Source: Melampsora larici-populina 98AG31 (taxonomy: Eukaryota > Basidiomycota > Pucciniomycetes > Pucciniales > Melampsoraceae). From it: a stretch of DNA of 64,000 nt. This document shows, in pieces, positions 12,240 to 22,556 of the stretch. The notes under the pieces are model-generated. The model had not been told where the DNA came from, did no database searches, and worked only from the letters and a program-made list of their open reading frames with translations. The DNA lies in contig NW_006768778.1 of assembly GCF_000204055.1 (NCBI RefSeq), forward strand, positions 1,563,789 to 1,627,788. The letters run 5' to 3'. Every line of letters starts with the position of its first letter. The stretch's first letter is position 1. The translations under genes were made by a program, and so were the position numbers.

Positions 12240-13253
12240 TTTTGGTCGCACATTCCCATTGTGCTATGGAAATCAAGGAGGTTCAATTGTTTTTTGACTG
12301 CCATTGCTGTTTTTTCCCTCTCGGGTTTCTCGTCACTCTTTGTTACATTACATTCTGAACTCGATTTTGTTTCTCACCCTCACTCTTTAATATCACTTCG
12401 ATTTGTCTGATTTTGAATTGTCGCATATCTGTTTTCTCACTCTTTCACAGTTTGTCACGCTCTGAACTCGAATCTCGATGTGTTTATATCACTCACTTTA
12501 TTCCATTCTCCTCACTCTTTTACAGTTTGTTTTAGTTCTTCTTGCTATATTTCATTTCTTACCACTTTTTACTTATGTTCTGATTCAAGTTTCTTTTGTA
12601 TTATATTTCTTTTCTCGTCACTCTTTCACTGTCTCTTATGAAATGAATTGTTTTCTCATGAATTCAACGATCTGATCGAATGAATTTAATCAGTTGATTT
12701 GTCAATTCAATCCTATTGAATTGTTGAATCAGTGGTTCAGTAATTGTATTGAGTTTATAATTAACTGACATTCAACTATGATCTGTTTAGATATGTATGT
12801 ATGTATATTTGAGTGAATTGAGAGAGACACACACACTGAAAACTCTTTGGCGACTTCTGTTTGTACATACATAATCTATTGCACCCAAGACGTCAAAGGA
12901 CCACAAAGGAAGGACTGTTGTTCTTGAAAAACTCGGACAAGGTTTTCGAGAACAACGGTAGTTTGAATTCTCAGTGTGGAGGCAATTGAACTTTGAATCA
13001 TGAGGAAAGTCACATGAGTTTGAATTTGATAAGTGTCTTGAATTTGGTGATGAGCTGTGAGGTGAGTGAGGTGGGTACTTTTCAAATGCAGCACTCGTGA
13101 GTTGGTTTGTCTTGAAGGTCGGTTGATTGTGTGATTTTGATCTTTTGGACCGGCTAAACTACAGTTGATTATGAGCCGGTTGTAAGTATCATGGAATGAG
13201 GTGAGGAGACTTTGAGAAGGGAGACATATCAGAGGCTTACTCGGGACCCGAGT
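12240..13253. other. Pyrimidine-rich non-coding stretch of element 1
   Basis: Downstream of gene B1 the plus strand is rich in TTTCTC and CACTCTTT runs up to about 12680, then AT-rich to the right TIR. I see no gene. It probably holds the 3' end of the B1 transcript and subterminal sequence. Confidence 0.5.
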
Positions 13254-13714
13254 TCAGCTGAGCAAAGTCCCAAATTGATCTGAGCGAAGCTCTCAGATCA
13301 ACTTGACCTGATCTGGATCGGAGCCAGACCAACGTGGATTGATCTGGACCGGAGCCAGATCAATTCGAGCTGCTCTGGACCGGAGCCAGATCAATTCGAG
13401 CTGCTCTGGACCGGAGCCAGATCAATTCGAGTTGCTCTGGACCAGAGCCAGAGCACTCTGTGTGATCTGGGGACTTGGCTCTAAATATATATCCGGATCC
13501 AGATTTTTTTTCGCAGAAATTGAAGGAAATGGTCTATTTAGTGTGTAAAAGTCGAAAAAAAACCTTTGGAAAGGTTTCAGAAGGACTTATAGTGTGGGTG
13601 AATAGTGATCCAGATCATCTGGAGTGGTCTGCTGCAAAGCATCGGCTTGACAGCCAACCATAACGTACACTTTATGGTCGGTTGTTAAGTCGCTTTATAC
13701 AGGTGCTACAGGTG
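13254..13714 (-). repeat. Right TIR of KDZ element 1
   Basis: This is the inverted copy of 3066-3527, including the array of CTGGACCGGAGCCAGATCAA units and the outer tip ending CAGGTGCTACAGGTG. It differs from the left arm by scattered substitutions and by repeat-unit differences. Confidence 0.9.
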
Positions 13715-15133
13715 GCTATGATGCACAAGACCTTCAAGGTATGACTTGGCACCATCAATTTGGGTGGTGATGTATTGTAGTAGGCGGATCACTGAATCTT
13801 CCTGATTAGCCAGCTGTTCAGATTCAGCAGTTTCCCATCTTTGATACTGGTGTTTAGTCCTGAATATAGACTCAATTACATGTTTGATACTATCCATGTT
13901 TATACTCTTTTCCTTGAGAAAGATTTTCATTGGAATTTCAAAAGGCCCAAGATCCTTACTTGCCTGATATATGAGATTTGGTAGTTCTTTGTAGTCATAT
14001 GTCTTCTTGAAGCACTCATTTTGTGATTTTTTAAACCTTACAAAATCTCTGACTGCAGGATAGATTTTTCCATATTTATGGAGTATTATGTAAGCTAGTT
14101 CTTTGTCCCATGGTGTTGTATCTTGTTCTTCTAAATGTTGTGAACATCTTGACAAAAGTGGTTGCAATATTTCTTCTTGCATTGGACAGCGTTCCTGAAG
14201 TAGAATATCATGAGTCTCAACCATGAAGTTCGATGATTTTGAGGCTTCATCTGTCTTGAATTGCGTTGTGATCCATTTTATGATTTTAAACTTTGAGAGT
14301 GCCTCTGACAGGGCTTTTGAATCAAACACATGTGTCATTATTTGAAAAAAAAAAAACAGAAAATAATCAAGAGAGAAGAATCTTACACAAATCAATATCC
14401 AAAAGTTTGGGGCCTTCTTTTGAGTTCCATAACTCCTGACTGGCTCCAACAAGATTTAATCCTATTTCAGAAAGTAAAATTGTCAGTCATCCATACAAAT
14501 CTTTCTATATCTCAACAGTATCAAGTTATTAAATTAATTCATACCCTTTGTCAGATGAAGCTGGAGGGCAGCATTCCTTATGGGTCCCTTGTTCATGTCT
14601 GTTTCTATTGGCTTCAAATCACCCTTAGGTAGATATTCTTGGAGATGTGTCAACACAGCAAGTACCCATATTCTTTCTTTTGATTGCAAGTGGTAATTCT
14701 CAAGTATGTCTACTGCAATGTTAATTGTTTTTTCTACCTGTTTACCCTTCAAGAATGCATTTGAGCTAAGTTTTTCTTGAAGAGATGGGAATGAGAGTCT
14801 CAAGGTTGATGCCAATTCATCCAAGTTCATGTCTAGGAACCACCATGTTGGGATCTTCTTTTTCACATTGAGAAGCCTCTTAAAGCTATTAATATCAGAA
14901 ACTGGATGAGAATTTTCAGTTGATATCAAACTTATAGATTCTAAATTGGATGACAAGGTTGCACCAGGTTTAAGCTTAAAGGGTTGATAAAGTTGGACTT
15001 CAATATCCTCTGGATAACTTCTTGGTATTGAATCCAATTTACATCGCAGTGTATATGGGCATTTGATTGAGGAAGAAAGTTTTGAAATTATGAAGAGACA
15101 GAAGACAAATGATCTCATAATTCTCAAAGCCAA
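13715..15133 (-). pseudogene. E1: truncated copy of the secreted RING-protein gene
   Basis: The first exon (14545-15133, 589 bp) has the same length and phase as that of intact E2 and encodes a hydrophobic N-terminus (MRSFVFCLFIISKL) like a signal peptide. The long third exon follows (about 13715-14340; FDSKALSEALSKFK to KSYLEGLV). Two defects are visible. Where E2 has the acceptor TTTTCTAG before exon 3, E1 has TTTTCTGTTTTT, so the AG is lost. The coding sequence also runs into the tip of KDZ element 1 just after LEGLV, so the RING exons are gone; the far side of the element (below 3066) does not resume the gene. The call as a pseudogene rests on comparison with E2. Confidence 0.75.
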
Positions 15134-16147
15134 ATTTTGTTAGTTTTGGTGTTAATGAAGGAGTAAGAAGGAGAACTGGTTTGTCTGCAGAGACTTGTTA
15201 TCCTCCCAGATTGAAACAGCACAAAATTACTGCCAAATGGTATGGATACAAGTCTCCCAGTGGGATGCATTGAATGCTGTACAATGAAACCCAATTTTTT
15301 GACTTCAGAATATCTTTATTTGAATCATGTTTTAAGACATGAATCACCTTGTACAGTTGATACGTTAGATAAAGCTACTCACAGCATCAGCAGAAGAACT
15401 CGTACTTTCCAGGCTTGCAAACAGACCCCCAATAGAGGACCTGCAACACAGGGGGTTTAAAAAATGTATGTGCACAGTGGAGCACACAAATTTGAAAAAA
15501 CACCTCACTTGAGGTTTATCAAAATGCTTGTGCTCTAGAGAAGCTTTGTTGCAAATTAAAACCAAATTCATTGCTTTTGCTTTAGTGTTGTATATTGTGT
15601 TGTATTTGGAATATTGAGAGTACTGATTGTCCACCTAAATGTGGGACTCTTGAGAAAATTCTGAAGATTGTTCACATCCCACCTTGGATTATCTCAATGA
15701 ATACTACAGGTTTTCTTGGTGTTTTGACTTTCCAGACTGTCAAGAGCTTGCAGAATGAATGATATTCTGTTGATGCTCGCAATAGCTTGTCCACTATTAT
15801 AAATCAGAGTGTGCGTACCACTGGGAAGGGTGTTTGCTTGATGCTTCCCCAAAATCACAAACACCATTGGCCACAGGGTAATTGCACTTGCTGCTTGAAT
15901 TGATGATGTAAGCTCATACTTGCAGGCCCCTGTCTGAAATTATAATCAAGGTAGTTAGGGGTCATCAATGAATCAAATGATCATCACTGAGATGAATGAT
16001 TGAAAGGATGTTAACTTGAGGTGGTAGCACTACAGATGGACAAAGATAAATTGGAAGGAATTGAGATTGGAGCAGGCATTGATTGTCCGGCTCTCATTGG
16101 AACCTTGAAGGGGTTTTCAACTGAAGCTGTTTCTTATTGTCTTATTT
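15134..16147. other. 5' flank of E1, part of a segmental duplication
   Basis: From 15134 to about 15890 the sequence aligns by eye with the 5' flank of E2 (28739 to about 29240). Shared landmarks are GTATGCATTGAATG / GGATGCATTGAATG, AAGACATGAATCACCTTG and ACCACTGGGAAGGGTG. The duplicated unit therefore includes the promoter side as well as the gene. I see no other gene here. Confidence 0.6.
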
Positions 16148-16155
16148 TAAAGGGC
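16148..16155. repeat. Target-site duplication TAAAGGGC, left copy
   Basis: TAAAGGGC directly precedes the CACCTG tip of element 2 and is repeated exactly at 16316+10000, that is 26316-26323, directly after its CAGGTG tip. An 8-bp duplication fits KDZ/Zisupton-type insertion. Confidence 0.95.
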
Positions 16156-16479
16156 CACCTGTGGCACCTGCCCCGAGAGACATGTAAGTCGAACATACAG
16201 TGCACGATTCCATCGACTGGAAGCCGGAGCTGCTCAGCAGAGCACCCCAGATGCTCTGGAACAGCACTTTATAGCACCTCAAGTCCACATAAACAAAAAA
16301 AATTCAATGTTTTTTTGCTCAACATATTCAAAACATACATGTCTTCCTCTTACAGCAAGGTTCCTTTTTTTCCAACTAACCAAAAAAAATCGACAAGTCC
16401 TCAGAGCGCTCTGAGACACATCAGAGCGCTCGGATACCCTGTATGAGCGCTCTGAATGTCCACAGAGCGCTCTGGGGAC
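16156..16479 (+). repeat. Left TIR of KDZ element 2
   Basis: The arm pairs with 25992-26315 with only a few mismatches (for example ATCGACTGG against ATAGACTGG). The inner part holds palindromic CAGAGCGCTCTG units. Six such units, some degenerate, lie between 16400 and 16540 on this side, running slightly past the TIR. Confidence 0.93.
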
Positions 16480-16814
16480 ATATCAGTCAAAAATTCACAA
16501 GTCCCCAGAGCGCTCTGAAAGATCACAGCGCGCTCTGGCATGGTCTACTCCGCTGGTGGTGTACCCTTTCAATTGTCGCACTTTCTCATATGAACAAAAT
16601 ACATTTAAAGTGTTCACAACGTACATTTCAAGAGATTCACTCCGACATAAGTCACTCTGTCAAAAGATCCTCAAACAATCCTTCTAAGGATCGAAGGTAA
16701 GTCTCATCATCTATGTACGAACAAAGCAGCTAGCGAATTAATCTTCATTTCTGAACCAACCACATAGACATGTGGATCACCATCGACTTCAACTTGATAC
16801 AACACCAGTGGCAC

Positions 16815-19800
16815 TCAATCTACTTCATCTACACCATCACCATCAGCCTCGATATCATCAAAGTCCACTTTGTTCAACTGGCCAATACCATTTTCATCAT
16901 CATTCTCATTCTCGTTAATCTCCAGAAGGCCAAAGTTATGCTCAATCACTTCAGCTTCATCCAGAGGATTCGATTCTATGATATCAAAATCAGTTGCTGA
17001 CTTCCACGTCAGCTTGCTTTCTCTCGCCAAAGCCAACCATCGCATCTTCATCAAATCCTCCTCCTGCTCAGACAGCTGACTGTAACTCCTTGTTTTATTA
17101 ATCAACTCGATCATTTTGATGTTCCAGAACATGCATAATCGGGCATGATCTCGGCTTACATGTGTGTAAACAGCCTTTAAGACATTCTTACTAATACTTA
17201 ACCGGTCTGTTGGAGATGCTACATTACTAATATTTAACCGGTCTGTCGCAGATGCTACATTTGTAAATACTAGACTGACCAACCATTTGTTTGCAACAGT
17301 CTCGGTGTCGCCGTCTATAATCAAATAAACAAAGCTGAGTATCAATCACAATCATTCCACGTATGCATTCATAGAAATCATAGCTGACCTTCAAGTTCTA
17401 GGGACGTTGAGAAGACCAATAGTTTCTCTTGTCTGTCCAGGGCCCACTTCACTTCTTGCCTACACTCTCGACCAACTCGGCGTACTTCATCCTCAGAATG
17501 GCTTGCCGCCAGGTAAGCTTGTATTCCGTCTTGAGTGTCGCGGTCCACCGCCCAAGCTTCGTCTGGGTGTGTCAGCTGACCTATGTCCCAGAAATGATCG
17601 GCCAGTGACATCCTGAGGATCTCCTCGAGGGACGGGCACTCAATTGGATTGGGGGATTGGTATTCGTTATTGAACTTCTCAACATTACCGCAAAACACAT
17701 TGTATTTATCTTTCAAAGCCCGTTGTTTGTCTCGAAGATGTTTTTTAGATCTTTGTTGCATGCGAGTACCTATCAAATTTATGTTAGACTTTCACACTAT
17801 CAGGTTACATTCCATGACAGCAATGAAAATATTTACCTTCTCTTTCATCGTTCTTCTTCTGACTCTCAAATACGTCCACTTTGGCTCCATAAAGTTTGGA
17901 CTTTGAAACTCTTATCCGGATAAGAAGTCGACCCTTTGATGCTGAAAATCAATTGTAAGCACAAGTATAATAGCTACAATTGAGCTCAATTTGGCGCACT
18001 TGAAGCACTGGGCATATCGCGGTAGTGATCACTCCCCAGCTCCTTGACCAATTCATCAATCTGATCATCAAGGATCAGAATTGACTCGGGCAGATGAGCA
18101 ATTTTGCGTTTTTCAGAGGCCGTACGAAGATTCCTGCGTTTAGCTTTGAGACTTTTCAATTCCTCTCTAAAGCCAAAGTGGAAAGGTAAGTTTGCATAAG
18201 GTGCTACATGAAAAAGATACTAACTCGGCGTCTCGATGCTTCTCTTCCAGCTCGATCAGGCGATTGATCTTTTGATTCAACACCTGCGAGTTTTCAGTGA
18301 CCATACTACGAAGTTGCAAATATCTCTGCCTATTCCATTGCCCTTTTAGGTACTCCCGTGTATACATAGGATCTTTTTGTTGCAGTGCGTTTAACTTTTG
18401 AACACTCTCCTCATTCATTTTTTTGCTTGATAAAAATCGCGCAATCAACCACTTTACTGATCAATCAAAGAGCATACTATAAGTAAATTAAGTATTACCC
18501 AAATGGTATTGTATTTAAAAACATAACACACCAGATACTTTTCGTTTACCTTCATTGGTGTGACGTGTTCGCAAAGCCAAAGCACAAAGCCTGTGGGCCT
18601 TTGTCGAATATCGCAGGGCTCCAACCAATGAGGCCAGGCTAGCCCATATGCGCTCTAGCCCTTCTCCATCTGAAAGCCCCCAGTCATCATTGAACCTGGG
18701 ATTGTATGTCAGTTGGCATGCCCATTGATGGACATACGAATGAAACACACTAGTACCAAACTTCAATCTTTCAGCTCTTCTTTCTTCGGAAAACAGTTCG
18801 CGCTGGTAACCCAAAGAGATGGAACCAACAGTCAGTTTATTATTCATTTTAGACCAGCCCAACTGACCTTAATGATACCTTTCTCCATGCTACATCCTAT
18901 ATTGTATAGGACTCCAAATCGGGGTACATGGCCATTAGTAGTAGTAGTTTGCAAGATCCAGTCGAGCATTGCCAAAGGATAATACCCGCTATTTGAATGA
19001 AATCAATGATAAGTTGTTCATCATATGTACATCATCTAGAGATAATCCCACCGTTCTCCAGATTGTATGATGTTGATAAATTTGAGTAGCACATCGTGAC
19101 GACATGCCATGCCCATCAACCCCGTTTCATCACAGCCTCGCCATGTCTGACCCCCTCGAGCGTCATTTGCAGCTGTATGTTGGGCACTGCAGGGGTCCTG
19201 TTTTGTGCCGTTGCATCAAACAATCAGTATATAAGGTATGATTCGAAGTGATTGATAGAAACCTCTCACCACCACCTCATCTACAATTGTGCCTTTTTTA
19301 CTTCGCTTGTTTGTAGGTTCCATCTTCGTTTTCCATGACAAAACTTGGTTTGGAGAGAGGAACACAGCCGGTAATACCCCGGTGTCACCTCGCCAAGCAG
19401 CGCTTGCTCCCAGGTGCCTTCGTTGTTGGAAATTGGCGTCAAGACAAATGATATGATCCGGCTCGTTCGGTCGTTTGCCAGGGACTTTCGGACCAAAACA
19501 GCTTGGACAACTCCCAGCTAACACCTCTAGAGGTGTCAATCGCAGAGCCGCTGACGCCAATTCGTCTTCCATGCGCAGCATTTCTCGGTAAGCGTCAACC
19601 GCTGCTGAAAAGCAGCGGCGCAAGTCTCGGGTCTGTATGTAACATCAAATCGGTCTATAATCAATATGAAGACCGAATAGCTATGAGAACATGGACTACC
19701 TCTTCAGAGCCAGGAACTAAGAACAAAGGGTTTCGAGGATCTAGAAATTCATCCATTGCTTCGCTGAAGGAAGCCAAACGTATACTGGAATACTTCCACA

Positions 19801-20508
19801 ACGTATGGTGGAACCGGAGCAATCGAATGGAAAAAGCTGTTCGTGGAAGTATCGGTTTGGATCCCATGTATCCAAGTCGAACTAGTCGGACTAAGTCACT
19901 TGTGCAATGGCACACCTCTACAGAAAGCTTCCTTCGGCCTGCGAAAGATTGCTTACATGAATGAATATATGCAATATGATTAAGGAGCCATGTGGGACGA
20001 AATCAGTCTTGCCTAGAATATCAATTGTGTCCACTTCGACTTTTCTCTTTTGCCAATCCTTGCATCTGCAAGGAACGTTGAAGTCCCGATTCCACGACAT
20101 CATATCACACCACTGGTAAGTTTCACGACTACAGGGCATGAAAGCGACAAAAACCTTGGGCAAGATGGCTCGCCAATGAGCCTCTTCTCTAAGTGTCCTT
20201 TCTTGATATGTGCAACTTCGATAGTACTCGGCTCGATTTTCTGGCACGTTAGTTGTTTCGTCATCACTTGAAAGGACCGGATCAGCTCCATCGGCTCTCA
20301 TAACAACATCAAATATTGGCTGATTGACATCGGCAGCTGGCTCTGGTGGCTGTCTCGGAGTTGGAATGGGATTGGTCAGATTCGAGAGGGCTGCTTGGGA
20401 TGCTTCGGCCTCGCGTGCTTGTACGGCTCCGAAACGACCTGCCCTTGCTGGTGGCTGGTTGTTCTTTCGCTTGGCTGGTATCTGGACGATCTCGCCGGGT
20501 AAGACCAT
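16815..20508 (-). CDS. KDZ transposase with CxC1 cysteine cluster (element 2); YDIGC changed to YNIGC
   Basis: This is the transposase of element 2, colinear with that of element 1. It starts at the ATG ending at 20508 (MVLPGE); an in-frame ATG ending at 20526 also exists. Visible in order: CRCKDW, MCHCTSDLVRLVRLGYMG, CPSCFGPKVPGKR, LDANFQQRRHLGAS, GCDETGLMGMACRHD, LYNIGCSMEK, HQWACQLTYNPR, DGEGLERIWASL, a helical C-terminal half, and an acidic tail to the stop at 16815. Exon borders again look canonical. The odd point is the codon AAT in the motif that reads Y-D-I-G-C in element 1 and Y-D-N-A-C in element 3. If that aspartate is catalytic, as its invariance suggests, this copy cannot transpose on its own. 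Confidence 0.83.
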
Positions 20509-20777
20509 CTTGATGATGTTTTTCAACTCGTGTATAGATTAGGTGTGACTTTGTATAGATTAGGTGTGACTTGGTATGATGAAGGACAGTTAAGGATCAG
20601 TCAAAACGTCAATTGCATGTTATCTTATAATTGTCAAAACTTGAATGGAATTCTGACAAGAGGCGACACTGTTTAAAAGGGACTAGTCTAATCTGGATTA
20701 GTCCAATCTTGCAAAAAACGGACAGATGATCTCAAAAGGGAATTACAATTTCCGTCGGATCAACATTACATTCCAGA

Positions 20778-21060
20778 TTATAGCACCCCTGCCGTGACAC
20801 AGAGTCTTCCCTTCTTGTGAAGCTTGTCAAGATCTTCATCCGTAATCATAAATGGTGCATGATGGAATGAGTGACTAAGGAGAGAATTAACTACACAATT
20901 GACAGAAATGTTATATGAGACATTGGGCTCATTTCTCAGTATTGAATGTTCAAACCACATTAATGCAAGCAATGATTTGAATAATGCTTCTCTATGCATC
21001 TTTGAAAGAAATGATGGCCATAAATTATGAGATGAATCAGGGATCCCTATATTGTTGGTA
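20778..21060 (-). CDS. Unrecognised ORF inside element 2, possible captured gene fragment
   Basis: A frame open from about 21060 to the stop at 20778 encodes roughly 90 residues with normal composition (LWPSFLSKMHREALFKSLL, then MITDEDLDKLHKKGRL). It lacks low complexity and does not resemble the two element genes. No counterpart is visible at this place in element 1. I do not recognise it. It may be an exon of a host gene picked up by the element, or chance. Confidence 0.3.
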
Positions 21061-21639
21061 TCATTTGCATCACGAAGTTGTGCAGTTGATAACTTTTACA
21101 CTGATGGACACTATTGTTCACCATTGTCCTGATTACTCGCACACCTCTCATTAATTTTTCTGCAAACCAAAAACAAAGTGTTCATGAAGAATTTATTGAT
21201 ATGGTTAGAATTATCAGGACCCATCATCTGCTTTCACAATTTATACAACCCACTTACCTGCAAGAATCTTGAAGGTAAGTTCCGTGGTTTATCTGCTATT
21301 TTGCCCATTCATTGATGACACTAATGCTCTAACCATGTAGAGTTGTGACATGGTTAGAGCATTTGCTGAGCAAAATCAAGCCCTACCTCAATTATAAAGG
21401 AACACATGTTGTTTCTCAAAGTGGTGTACTTTATTCCAACTAGGTGTTATGAGATTAATGGTGCGCTTGGGCCAAATTATAGGTGACATGACCAAAAAAA
21501 AAAATCAAAAAATTATCAGTCTATTTCATATATTACTGCTCAAACATCATGTAACAACTTTTTTTTTTGGTTTTTCTTGAAAAATGAAAAAAAATTCCTT
21601 ATGCAATGTGTGCGCAAAATCAGACACAAAAAACCTGGT

Positions 21640-22020
21640 TTACGTAACTGGGTGAAAATTTGGGTATGGTGTACCCTGAAGAAAGTTGAAAATTTAGAAT
21701 TCCTATGTGTACTTGACATTAGACAAGTTCAACTTTTGGAATATCTGATGATTTGCAAAAGTTTTATTTGCGCAACGTACACCTGGAAGGGTGCTCAAGT
21801 TGTGTTACGGGGTGCACAAATCACATCATGGGTGAATATTTGGGTATGGTGTACCCTGAAGAAAGTTTAAAATTTAGAATGCCTATGCATACTTGACATT
21901 ATACAACTTCAAATTTTGGAATACCTGATGATTTGCAGAAGTTTTATTTGCTCAACTTACACCTGTAAGGGTGCCCAAGTTGTGTTACGGGTCTCACAAA
22001 TCACATCATTGGTGGTTGTT
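21640..22020 (+). repeat. Tandem ~180-bp repeat in element 2 intergenic region
   Basis: A unit beginning GGGTGAAAATTTGGGTATGG at about 21650 recurs at 21829 (GGGTGAATATTTGGGTATGG) and again in part near 22000. Within the unit, TTTGCAAAAGTTTTATTTGC matches the core of the repeats at 8.6-9.1 kb in element 1. The block lies between the two divergent genes, as in element 1. Confidence 0.75.
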
Positions 22021-22144
22021 TGAGATGGGTGGTGGCTACCAGAGGGGGTTTATTTAGAAGGGCAATATTCTCTTCAAATGCTACAACTTTAACTGTTGTG
22101 ACATCCCATTGTTTTCCAACCTTTCTTTCCAACACGGTCTTCCC

Positions 22145-22408
22145 CTAAGGCCATCCAATAGGGTCACCTAGCCCATTAATCAATGGTTTGATGGTTGTTT
22201 GGATTGTGTAATAGCTACCATATGTGGCTACCCCACACAATTGATGTTCTTCTTTCCCTGGTAGGTTAAAAAACAGCATATACCACATTTGTTGCAACAC
22301 TCCAACCTTTTGAAATGGAAGAGACACCCTAATTGTAGATTGGAATATGTCATTTGATATTTCACACAATTCATCGCTGTTGTGTTGAGATTTCACATCA
22401 AATTTCAA
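22145..22408 (-). CDS. Unrecognised 87-residue ORF inside element 2
   Basis: The frame runs from the ATG ending at 22408 to a stop at 22145 (MKFDVKSQHNSDELCEIS, then FNLPGKEEHQLCGVATYG). It lies upstream, on the same strand, of the ORF at 20778-21060, so both could be exons of one captured gene. No family is recognised and there is no equivalent in element 1. Confidence 0.25.
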   Translation of the reverse strand: MKFDVKSQHNSDELCEISNDIFQSTIRVSLPFQKVGVLQQMWYMLFFNLPGKEEHQLCGVATYGSYYTIQTTIKPLINGLGDPIGWP

Positions 22409-22556
22409 TGATTAATGACATAAACCATTGAATAGTATGTACTTAGAGAGGGTTTTTGCAAAGCAGTGACTCATCTCGATACTCCCGACATCGCAGTTTA
22501 TCACCCAGTCAAAGACATCACACATCATCTCAGCTATCCGGATCACTTCCAACACA

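Larger units (their letters stand above)
3066..13714. mobile_element. KDZ DNA transposon, element 1 (two-gene, CxC1 type)
   Basis: The element starts CACCTGTAGCACCTG and ends with the reverse complement, CAGGTGCTACAGGTG. Both ends carry long terminal inverted repeats (3066-3527 and 13254-13714). Inside are a minus-strand KDZ transposase (3791-7555) and a plus-strand accessory gene (9870-11854) transcribed away from each other. Size is about 10.65 kb. No 8-bp duplication is visible: the left flank ends CTCTTATT and the right flank begins GCTATGAT. The right flank lies in the decayed gene E1, while the left flank is unrelated to the expected continuation of that gene, so the junction has probably been rearranged since insertion. 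Confidence 0.85.
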
